Positions 35,001 through 47,000 of a stretch of 64,000 nt of DNA are shown piece after piece. Made by a program: the position numbers and the translations under genes. Origin of the DNA: Linyphia triangularis (lineage: Eukaryota; Arthropoda; Arachnida; Araneae; Linyphiidae). The notes beneath the pieces are model-generated. The model saw nothing but the letters and a program-made list of their open reading frames with translations. It made no database searches and was not told the origin of the DNA. Position 1 is the first letter of the stretch. Each line of letters starts with the position of its first letter. Location: positions 34,521,348 through 34,585,347 of the forward strand of contig OZ021721.1 in the NCBI GenBank assembly GCA_963978545.1, in the 5' to 3' direction.

Positions 35001-38000
35001 CTCCCTCCAAAATTTATTTCCCCATCAATACCACCATTCCCAAATCTATCTGTGCAAGAAAACCATTGCATCTTATAATATAGTTTTCAAATCTTGGAGG
35101 GTGCCACCACTGCGGTAGCGAGAGGTCTTCAGCTTTATTTGTGTTTGTATGGTTTCATACCGAGATGAACACACCGGTTCTTGTTCTATCACCAAAGTCA
35201 AGCATCATCGTGAGCGGTCAGTCCTTTGGATGGTGACCACCTGGGAACACTGCATAATAAGATGCAATGGTTTTCTTACACAGATAGATTTGGGAATGGT
35301 GGTATTGATGGGGAAATAAATTTTGGAGGGAGGGTAATGATAGGGAAATATATTTTGGAATAGCAGTATTGAAGGAAAAATGGATTTTGGAATGGTGGTA
35401 TTGATAGGGAAATAAGTTTTGGAGGGAGGGTAATGATAGGGAAATATATTTTGGAATAGCCAGGGGTCTATCCAGATTTTTTTTACTGGGTCCTTTTTTG
35501 TGAAGAAAAAATAATTTTGTGAAAAATTTCCAATTTTATCTATTTTTGCAAAACTTTCATGCAATAATAAAAACAATTTAAAATTTTTAAAATCTTCAAT
35601 GTTGAGTTGGTACTTATAAATATTTACAATGATATCCTTCTACTCCTAGATGATTTAAATATCTCAATTTTAGATGTACATTTTAACATGGAATTTTGTG
35701 AAGGGTCCTTTTGTTGGCTATGGAATTTTGTGAAGGGTCCTTTTGTTGGTTATGAAATTTTGTGAAGGGTCCTTAAAAGGACCCAAATTTCCTTATGCAT
35801 AGACCCTGATAGCAGTATTGAAGGAAAAATGGATTTGGGAATGGTGGTATTGATGGGGAAATAAATTTTGGAGGGAGGGTAATGATAGGGAAATATATTT
35901 TGGCATAGCAGTATTAAAGGAAAAATGAATTTTGGAATGGTGGTATTAATAAGGAAATAAATTTTAGAATAGCAGTATTGAAGGAAAAAATAATTTTGGA
36001 GGGAGGGTATTGATAGGGAAATAGATTTTGGAATTGCAGTATTAAAGGAAAATTGGATTTTGGAATGACTGTATTGGTGGGGAAATTAATTTTGGAGGGG
36101 TGATATCGATGGGGAATTGGGGGTCCGGGATATATAAATATTTTTGGTTATGTGAATAAACAGGGAAAAAGGTACATTAAATTGTTTTATGTAACGATGG
36201 GGGAGGGGGAAGGGGTTGCAACCTTGTCCCTGACAATGGGAGTTCATGCAGCTAGTAATATAACAAAATTGGAGAGTGAAGTCCAAATAAATCCCTAAAA
36301 ATAATGAGAGGAAGGAATAGTTGCATATCCTCTAAATACTTAAAATTAATGCATAGGAATAGGGTATTTAAATTGCTCCAAACATTTTTTAGAACAAGCA
36401 AGTAGGTACTCATGAAAAACTAAAATATTCAAAAAGATATGAAATTATCACAGATTCGAAATAATATCTTGAAAAATAAATGGGCAGGGAAATTTTCTTT
36501 TAAAACAATCATTAAATAGTCAGTAAGTCAAGGAGAGTTGTCAGACTTTGGCCCTGAAAAGGACCATTCGTCTGGGTCCACAGACAATCGGAATAATACG
36601 GAGACAACAATGTACAATGATAAAACTAGGTATGTCACAATAATGTAACAATAATTTTAGTAGAAGCAAAACAGAATACAAATAAATTTAAATTTAAGAA
36701 ATCAAGTATAATCAACAGATAATTTCTTTGCTGCCATTTTTTCTGCACATAAAACATTCCAAACTTGTCTCCTGTGGCCTGGGCAATTGCATCACCGATT
36801 TCTCCAGAGACAAGTACAGATACAGGGCATGAGTTAAAGAGCAATGATTTTCATTGTTATTTTGAAGTGTTCCACATAGAATGTTTATTTATTAATATAC
36901 ATTTTTTTGTCAGTCAGAGAGCAGATATCTAGTTTTCAGAATTTGCGAGGTAACAAAAAATATTACAAAAGGAATACAAAAAGAACAAATGTATGTCTAC
37001 CACAATCACAATTTTTTTTTATAAATAGTCCTTCCTCAGTTGAATGATTTATCAGCATATTTCTTACGAGTATTTGCATCAGGCTCAGGGTGTATTCGTT
37101 ATATAATATTTCTAATTAAATTCTTGCAAGTTGTAGAACAACGATAATACCTTTAATTTGACAATTGCATCATATATATTTATATTTTTGTTTGAATATT
37201 TGGGAAATCTATTCCGGTCACCTATTTCTGCTACAATGACCTCTGATCAAATAATGAAGTAAATATCTGAGTGAGCACTTCTCACCTTAATCCCAACACA
37301 ACAGCAATAGAGTATAGAGGTTACAATGGATTTATGTTCACTAGCCCTCATTAATATACACACCTTTATTTGGTGAGGCCAGACCGAACTTGTGAGTCTT
37401 CCATCACAAACTCGAAGTCATAATTCATTAGGCTACCGGGACTCCTTTTTTTTATTTTGTATATTAATGTGATAGTCGTGATATCCTTTTTTAATTTACT
37501 GCAAAGTCATGCGTAATACGAAAGTCTTAATTCAACAACCTCTTTTCCGATTATAGTTGTAAGGTTTCCAAAAAAAAAAGTTAAAAAATGAATAAATGAA
37601 TTTAAAATTTGGAGAGAAAATGGTATTTCTCTGTATAAAACTGCTAAGACGGACGAAAAAACAATTGGCATCTTCACCATACTCGACATACATTTTTTTT
37701 TTTTTTTTAAATTTAAAGCAAGTTTTTCAATTTGGATTTGTAATAAGTTATTATACTTAAATATTTCCAGGGGTCATAAGCAGTTCTTGATAACAATTTG
37801 GGTGATAGAACATATTTGAATTGTGTGTAGGCCCTAAGTGCTTCATCATTTCAATAATTAAATAGGATTAATTAATAGATTAGTGCAAAGTATTTATAAA
37901 ATGTAATACAAAAAAAATTTCACATAAATTCAAAATTTTCAAGTTAAACATCTTTACATGCAGGAGCCTTACAAAATTTATTCCAACATTGATGATTATA

Positions 38001-41000
38001 GGCACAATTTTGAAGTTTTAAGGCCCCGTCAAGTGCAGTGCCTGAACACTTAAATATCATTTGACAACTATAGTAATAAATGATTCTCTACAACTGAGTT
38101 TTTGGACCCCTAAATATGTTAATATGAGTCCCTGAGGAGAAATCATGCATATGGGATCCTCTCTACGTATAAAGTGGCACTAAAATATTTCAAGTGTCAT
38201 CAAGCATCTAAATAACTCCATAATAAACACCGAATTAAACTATTTTTTGATTAAAAAAATGAGTTATAAGTGATTAATTATCGAAATTTCCCTTTTGTGC
38301 CTTACCTTTGAAAATTTTATAGGGGGAGAAGCTGCCTCCTCTCTTAAGTTCCACTGCTATTTTACAAATAGTGGTGCAACTAGAATAGTTAATTTTTGCA
38401 TTCTTAAAAATAAACATTTGGGCAAACAATAATTGACTGCAATGTGTACAAACGGGACAATTGATTTGTAATCTTGCTAAAAAAAGAAACTCAAGCTCCA
38501 TATATTGACACAGGTTTTTCTTTGAATTCTTAAAATGTAAATTATGCCCCTATTCCAAACAAATTTATAATTTCTGTTCTGTTTAATTCTACAGCTGAGG
38601 TGTTGACCTGAGGACGAAGTTATCATAGGAATTATGAGAGGGAAACGACAAATTGTATAGCTTTTCCCTTTCAGCCAAAATTAAAAATGCTTTTTTTTTT
38701 CAGAGAGGGGGCGCATTTTTCATTTTGGAAAAAGGGGAGGCACGTTTGTGACACATCGACTAATTTAATTCTGAAAATGTTAAATTTCAATTTGAAAGAA
38801 TTTTACCTGTGAAACAGACTGTAATACAGTGTTTTTCTGGAGCACTAAATCGTCCCTGTCATTAGGAAGTGGCGAGTATTTGAACTTTCCTTACTAACCA
38901 CAGTTGTTGAAGACAACATCGATGATGGACAAAATCTATTCTGTCAGGATGTTCCTTCAAGAGGGGAGTCAGTAAAGAGTGCCTAAAAATATATTTAAAT
39001 TTCTTTATTGTACATCAAAAGCATAATTTTCCAAAATAAAATAAATGTTTTTAATGCTAAACTTATAACAACTATACTTGAAACAGCATTGTATGGTTGA
39101 TACTGAACAATGAAGGGACAAGATGTCAAAGGGATTAAAAGCACTTAACTACAAAAAAAAATAAAAAATACAATGCAATCCTGCAAAAATTGTTGGAATT
39201 TAAAATTTGCAACTAATTAAATCATCAATCACCAGAATTTAAACTACTCCATTTCAGATAAATATCGTAATGTTTAACAACAAATTTCATTTAAATTACT
39301 TTTTGAATTTTAGCCTTCAAATTAGCCAGTAAATAACAGGAGAAATCTAAATGATTTAATGTCTTATATTTTACAAAAAGCATTCATCTGCATTACGTTC
39401 AACTCTACACACTACGTTTCAATGAGGTATATCAAATGAATAACAAAAATCGAAACAACCAGTACACTGCAAATTTTATACAACAGTACACATTTTCGAA
39501 TTACAAAACTTTTCTTACCTTGTATCAGGGTAATGGAAAGTTGCTTCATATAATTGTGACAACAACGTGTTCGTGTTAGGGACAGGGTACGCCATTTTAT
39601 ATTTCATAACACGTCTGGTCTGGAACAGGATGAAGGCAGAGGACACTCGTGTTTTAATTGGATAGTGATAGCACCTGACCATTTAAAATCCTTACGTCAT
39701 CCCCTAAAGTATAGTTCCCTAAGTTGCAAATCCTTTAAACGTTGGAGGTTTTTATCAGAAACCTTGCGAAATCTTAAAAATACTTAATAGCTTCACAGGT
39801 GTTTTTAGGTTTCTAAAAATTAAACCAATTAATTTAAGTGTTTTGATTTTTTTTCTTATGCACTTGAATACTGATTTTGCTTTTGTTTCATTCCTCATGC
39901 AAAAAAAATTATATCATTTTTCAAATTATAATTTATCATGTACTTTAAAAAAAAAAAAAAAAAAAAATTAAATGCGGAATGCATTTTACAATTTACTGTT
40001 CTAATTTAAAACAATATGCATTTTGTGTGAAATTAAAAGTTTTTTTTTTTTTTTTAAATTTATTATTATTATTATCATTATCTATCATTATCATTATTTA
40101 TTATTATTATTTATTATTACTTATTATTATTATTTATTGTTATTAATTATTATTATTATTCCTTTATTAATGTTATTAAAATGTATTCACTTGAATACCT
40201 TAGTAAAACGTTTAAAATCTGGAGGTTTTATCAGAAACCATGCAAAACCTGAAAAATACATTATAAGCTTCATAGGTTTCTCTAGGTTTTAAAGAAAAAA
40301 CCTTAAAATACATTCCTTTAGTCATGGTATTAAAAGGTATTCACCTGAATACCTTAGTAAAATCTCTAGAATCTGGACGTTTTTATCACAAACCTTGCAA
40401 AACCTTAAAAATACCTAAAGCTTCACAGGTTTCTTTAGGTTTTACAGAAAAAACCTTAAAATACCTTCCTTAGTCATGGTATTAAAAGGTATTCACCTGA
40501 ATACCTTAGTAAAACCTTTAGAATCTGGAGTTTTTTATCACAAACCTTTCGAAAACCTTAAAAATACCAGAAGCTTCGCAGGTTTCTTTAGGTTTCTAAA
40601 AATAATACCTTGAGTTAGGTATTTTTCCATGAGGTATTTTTAGTTAAAACCTCAAAAATACCTAATAAAACCTTGAATACCTAGTTTAAACCTTAAAAAT
40701 ACCTTTAAAATACCTTTTTTTTTTAGTAAGGGATTAATATTATTAATGCAAATTTTGTTCTCAGTTTTCATCGCCATTTATCCGGAAAATATTCAAATCG
40801 AAATATGTTGTGGTTATATGCCGGATCTATACAAATCTGGCTTGTTTTAATTGTATAAAAAAGGAGATAAAGGAAAAGGAAAGTTCCATTATTCAGAGCA
40901 AAATATGTTCCAGCACATAATTTTTATGATCAGTCTGGTTTTTTTGGAATTCTAATATCCAAAAGAAGTGCACATATTTTGCATTGTTTAATGTATAAAA

Positions 41001-44000
41001 AATATATTCGTTTCCAGAATATATGTGATTTGTAAATCCAGAATCCATATAAATCTATGGACTACTTTAATCTTTTGGAGACGGGAAAATTATTTCAACA
41101 GATTCCTTAAAAGACAGAACTTTTAGCAACAATGTCATCCCCTCCTTTCGTACCACCTATTGTGTTGGAGGCAGATTACGAACAAAGGGAAGTGAGGCTT
41201 TCAACCCCCCATGGAGCGTAAAGGGAAGATAGCGTTTCTGAGAATCCCCAATCCCTTCTGGCTCCCTGTTTTATGGGGAAAAACTCTTGAATATTGTTAT
41301 GCAAAAAACAATAGTTTTAAACAAATTCAAGTGCAAAAATAAGGTTCATATTGATACTACTTTCAATTGAATTTCTTGCCGAAGTTACTTGAATTCTATT
41401 TGAAAAATTCACATCAATTCACAATTATTTATTTCACAATAACAAACAAAAACTGACAAAATTATTTCAATACTTAAAAAGTGCTATGTAATAAACAATT
41501 GGCAAAATATGGAAAACTCTTAAATTAAACTATTAACTTAAATTTTTTTATAATGCTTTAACTTTTAAGAATAAACTAATGATTATCAATGTGTTGAAAT
41601 TGGTTCTTCCATAAGTCATATTTAAAAAATTAGTTATTGTCTTATGCAGCGTTCGCCACTAACTTTTATAGGCGAGCCGTATGACTTATGTTGGAGTTTT
41701 CCATGGGCCGAATACACCATAATATGGATCTTTATAATCGATTTAACAATATATAGTATTTCTGAAAACTGAAAAATATATTTTATCTTAATAAAATTAT
41801 AATTGATAATTGGTTCTTCTTTTTTCAAATAATTAAAAAAAAATTTTGTTATTATTAGTAAATTAAAGTCTAAAAAAGAAGTTAATCTTTTGTTCCAGTG
41901 TGACAATTTAACTTGACCTAACTTTTAATAAAAGTATTTAAACTGTACTTCCAGATTACTTTTGCTTTAGTCGATATCGATTGTGAAACGATGGCGGTCG
42001 AAATCGTTCAGTTTATTTTGTGATAGAGTTGATGTCTGTCACAGTATTTGTTGCAGCCAACCATAATAAATTCTCCAAATGAGATTTAGATCAATAATTC
42101 TTGCATTTATACTTGAGAAAAACCATCTTGTTGAAAGCTTCTTCATATTGCTTCTTCGGGCAAGTAGTGGAGAACTCTGTTCTACACAGTTAACAAATAT
42201 TATTTTGGATAAATTACAATTATGTAAAGAAAAAAGTCCATATCGTGAAATTTGATTTTTTTTAATCTTGTGTGTTGTCGACAAGCCGCATAAAAATCAG
42301 TCGCAGGCCGCGTAGTTGCTAACGCTGTCTTATAGGGCTATGAACTATTCACCATTTTGCTTTAATTCTGTTCTTTAAAACCCCCATCACTTAGGAAACA
42401 CAACAAAAATTGGCGAATGTGCTTTTTTTTCTTCTGAATGTTTAGGTTTGTATAGAATTAAAAACATACTTTTTGCACAAGGAATTACAATTTTTTGCAC
42501 ATTCAATCTATCGTTTTATGCAGAAAAGCAAAAAACTAAATACTGCCCATTTTATTGATGCTGCTAAAGCTAGTTTTGTGCTCCATGAAGAATTAGAGAG
42601 AAAATATGTAAGAATGTATAATTTAATGTGTACCCATGTAGGTTTATTAGTTTTTTCAATCCTTTATATCAATTTTGATTTTGCTTGTGTGTGTGACTGC
42701 CGGGAAAATCTGCGGAAGTCTAATTAATCCACTTGCCGTCATCCCATGGGGCTGAAACTAGGCAGATAGATTCGATGTCGATGACAACATGTTCTACCAA
42801 GTCTTAGTGGCTGTCACTATCACTAAAAGATTTCTTTTACACACGTTTTTATAACCATTTTGGAATATTAATAAATCCCATTTTTCTTGTAGAAACTCTT
42901 TCCTGTTGCCAAAATAATTTTAATCAGAATAAATGAAAGGTAATTGGGTTAGAATGCACTAATTTATTAGGGATGGAAGTCCAATGAACTCAATATTGCA
43001 TTGCTTAATAACACTGTAATTAAAAGAATTTTAACCAATCATTTTTAAACTCTTTCCTGGTACCAAAATTATTTTAATCAGAATAAATAAAAGATATTTA
43101 AACGTGAATGCATAAGTTAACATTAAGTTTTAATCAATAAATTTTCAAACCTAGTTTGCCGCATATTTTTCTTATGGAAATGTTTTCAATATTTAAAATT
43201 AGATGCAAACACTAAGACCACTCTGACAATAGAATAGGCGTTGTGTTAATGAATACAAAAACTGGCAATGTATATAAAAGATTTATATTAAAAACTTTGT
43301 TTTTAAGGATTATATTTTTATTTATAAGTACTTCCTGTTACAACTTCGTATTCTAAAACCATTTTTTAAAAGGAAACAATTTCAGGCATATTTGTTAAAT
43401 ACTGTGCGGTTACTAATTGATTCTGGATTAATATTTTCTCAATGTTGTAAATATGGAATACTGTGCAAGTTAAATTTTTAAAAACTAATAACAAAAAGGT
43501 ACAAATTAATTTATTAATTTTGTCAAATTTGAAAATTGGTTACTGAACACAAAAAAATCCTTTATAAAATTTTAAATACTCCGAGAATGTAAGGTAAATA
43601 TTTTCCCTCAGAAAAGATACAAAAGCAATTGCAATTGTTTATAATAAAAATATCTGTAAAGTTTAATTTTTAGGAAATATCAATTTCATATTCTTTTCAA
43701 AATGTTGACATTATTACTCATACAATTTAATAACAGATTTGTAGGGCATTCTGGATAACAAATAGGCCAAATTGTTCCGGGAATTCTAAATTTTTATAAT
43801 CGAATATATTTCAATTAATTCGTATTTGTTTAGAATCAATGCCATAACTGTTTTAAATTGAACGTTAAGGTTTTTTTTTTACAGGAATTTTTACTTATCA
43901 ATACCTACTAATCAAGTAAAATAATGTGCAAAAATTACATGTGCTTTCTAAACGAAACCATTCTTTATATGTTCCTTGTAAGCTTCTTCCACTGGTAGAA

Positions 44001-47000
44001 AATTACACACAATAAATGGATTCACGCGGTGAAATGATTGTCCATGGGAAGGCATTAGTCACACGTGGTATCTCTGTTTCCCTAAAAGCAAAAAAGGCCC
44101 TGGGTTGAATGCAGCTCGCTATAATTGTTTAGATGAAGTGCATTCGAATGAATGCATGGGACCAAAAAACGGAGTTCGCCAACAATTGTGACACCGGTTC
44201 TCAGGCTATTTAGAATAACACATCAAGTAGTAAGTGACGGTTTTACAGTGTCCAAACAAAGCCCTTGTTCTTTCAGCCCTATTTAGACCACCCATTGCCG
44301 TTCTTTTTCGGGTTTATCTGATACAAGCCATCTAACTCAATTGTATGTACGAAAGAGAAAGACTTAAGATATCTTTACAACCTTTGTGACTACACCAAAT
44401 TTCCACGTAAGAACTGCACATTTTTGCTTACATATTTGCATCTATTTTTCGAAAGTAGTTAAAATGAAAGGAATTAATTTTTGTATGGATGTTGTTCGAA
44501 TAAATATGTTTTTTTATACCTAAGAAAACAAGGAATTTTAGAAACACATACATAAACACGTCTTTTGAAAATTTGCATGCGTAAAACAGTAGTTACTTGT
44601 TCATCATGAATAAACAAACATTTGATTGACATTATAAAATAAATAAACATTTAAATAATAGTGTGTTTAAATCTTATGGTCTTGCATACTGCATCTTTTG
44701 TTTTTTTTTACAAAAATAACACTCGCCAAACTAATAAAACTGTTACGATATTGCATAAAATAAAATTAAAAAAAATTTATAAGTAACTACTTTTATTTCA
44801 TTAGCCTTCTAAGCAATTAGATAACTTTTTCATGATGACTTTTTCATAAATTCATGATGACTAAAAAAAAATCGTAATCGTAATACCCACATAGATATAT
44901 TATTATCTCCAGTAAAAAAAATTACAGATTTGTTTAGTTTACAGTATGCTGAATGAAAGGTTTTATCCGGGTAAATTCACTGTTTTCTTCAGTGTCTGTT
45001 TCTGTCTCTTTATCTTCATTTGTAAGTTCTGTCATTATTGACACGTCTAAATCAGCTTCGTCTTCAGTTTCGCAATAAGAATCATCAAAACTCTCATCTT
45101 CTAACTCAGCGAAAGTCCCATTTTTCTCTTTGACATTTTGTTGTCAACAAATTCAAATGCGTGAGAAAGAAATCAAAACACAGCTAAGCAAAGCGCAATC
45201 TTCCTTCAGTAAGTATAGAGAAGAGAAGGGAAAATTTGTTGATGGGAGCACTGTTTGAAAGAGGGGAAGAATTGGGGGTTGGTCAACAAGGGTCAGGGGA
45301 TGGACACTAATTGGTTCCAAACCCCCCTTCAAGATAGAAGAAGGCAAGAAAGGGGGGAAGGAACTCTTGGTGGATATTTCAACCAGGCCGTCCTTTAAGA
45401 GTAACAGTTTCTGGTCGATATATCGCCCACCCGCCTTTTAAGGTTAATTGTAATTATAGTAAAGAAAGGTGATTTTCCACTTGACATTACGTTCTTGACC
45501 GCCTCTGGCAAAGTTGATTAGATAATTCAAAATATCAAATTTATTTTATAGTTTTATAATGGTTTGACCAGAATTTGAATAAAATCAATCCGGAATTCGA
45601 TTTGTAGGTTAGTTTTACATATGGAGCATGCATTTAATTTAAAACCATATAAATAACAAATGCGTTCCATCCTATATAATATCGATACATCTGTGATTCA
45701 CTTTTATTTATGTTTAATTTATTTCATTTGTAAATCTTCTAACACATCCAAAAATATGCAATGCTTCTGAATTCAACTTAACATTTGATTCTTTTATCAC
45801 AAAATATTAGTTTCGACGGACAAGAATAAAATCTAATTGCATCCATTTAACAGATACTACGAATGAAATGCATTTTCCCTGTACATTCATAATCAAAGTT
45901 CGATTTGTAGGCTAATCAACCATTTTGTGCACAAAACAAAAAACGTCCTACTTAAAGTGATTCTGAACATTCGAGTTCGAAACTGGCACTTTTAGTGATC
46001 ACTATGATTTCTTTTAAGTAAAACTATTAAAAGTAAAAGGTACATTGAAAAATTTCATCTGCAACTGCTTCCAGGAAACATACCTACATTAACAGAGTTT
46101 TTAAAAAAATCTAAATTAATATGGTAGCCGCACGGTCTAATTTCGATAACACATTGCATCCTTTATTTTTTTTGTGCAAAAAGTATGGATTAAATTTTGC
46201 TGGGTACTATTAACATGTTTTGCAATCAATTTTAAAAATAAATCTGTTTTGCAGTAATTTTATTTTCAGTTTAACAGTATATATTGTTTGTATTAGCTGA
46301 CAACCAGACAATCAAATTCAAAACGGATTTTTTTGTAAATTATCCAGGAATCTGTGACTATATCATTTGTACAATATTATAGTCACACTATTAGGAGGTC
46401 GTTTTCCTGATCATATTTTACTTTAAGGTAGAAAGTAGATTACTTGTGAGGAAGGGTGGTGTCCTTGGAATTCTAAATACAAAAGCCTTTCTTCCAAAAT
46501 TCTCAGTATCTGATGTTAAAAAGTATACCGAAAAACTTCCTCTCCAGACTGGAAGTAGCGATCATCCACTTTATCCACCTGGTAATATTAAAATATAGTT
46601 TCGGTTGGAATCGGTTCTATCTGGATACTCCGCCCCCCCCCCCCCCCTTATTTTTATATGTTTTGCAGTTCTTAAAGTTCTGTTTATTTACAGAATTTAA
46701 GAAATGAAAATGATTTAAATTATATAATAACATTGTTATCACTAAAAATGCTATGTAGAATAATTTTTAAATATTCTGGTTGTGACGAGTTTAATGTTAG
46801 GTGCCACCACTAGCATTTCTGTAGTGTAACAAGTTGTTAAAATGACAATTTAGCACAAAAAAAACCCATCGACTTCAATTAACTGAAAAATTCTGTTATC
46901 CTAATTTCCCGGCAATTCTGAATACTTGGACTATTACTGTATTAAGGCGTCTTCTCACTTTAGGCACCTCGAAAATAGGCTATTTTCGCGATTTTTTTTC

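Larger units (their letters stand above)
34551..36235. mobile_element. Foldback element with minisatellite arms and a 5S-like loop
   Basis: The ends TGTCAGGGACAAGGTTGCAA and its reverse complement are identical over more than 35 bases, including the CCCCTTCCCCCTCCC run. Each arm continues into arrays of roughly 30-base half-units (CCAAAATCYATTTCCCTATCAATACC-like and TTCCTTCAATACTGCTATT-like), left 34674-35045, right (inverted) 35281-36090. The arms close on GTGCAAGAAAACCATTGCATCTTAT and its complement around a central segment 35075-35250. A small element interrupts the right arm (35461-35808). No flanking duplication was found. Confidence 0.8.
36236..38305. other. Intron DNA with minor features
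   Basis: The 36550-36565 stem-loop and the 37375-37446 SINE are listed separately. A - strand frame at 36635-36844 with text [20 protein letters not shown] looks protein-like but has no splice sites, so it is not called. Otherwise AT-rich. Confidence 0.35.

Noticed and set aside
34875..35576. Pro/Ser/Phe-rich repeat frames
   Set aside because: Translations of the minisatellite arms of the foldback element.
36635..36844. Protein-like - strand frame with [19 protein letters not shown]
   Set aside because: No ATG start, no acceptor or donor, and another frame over the same bases looks equally plausible.
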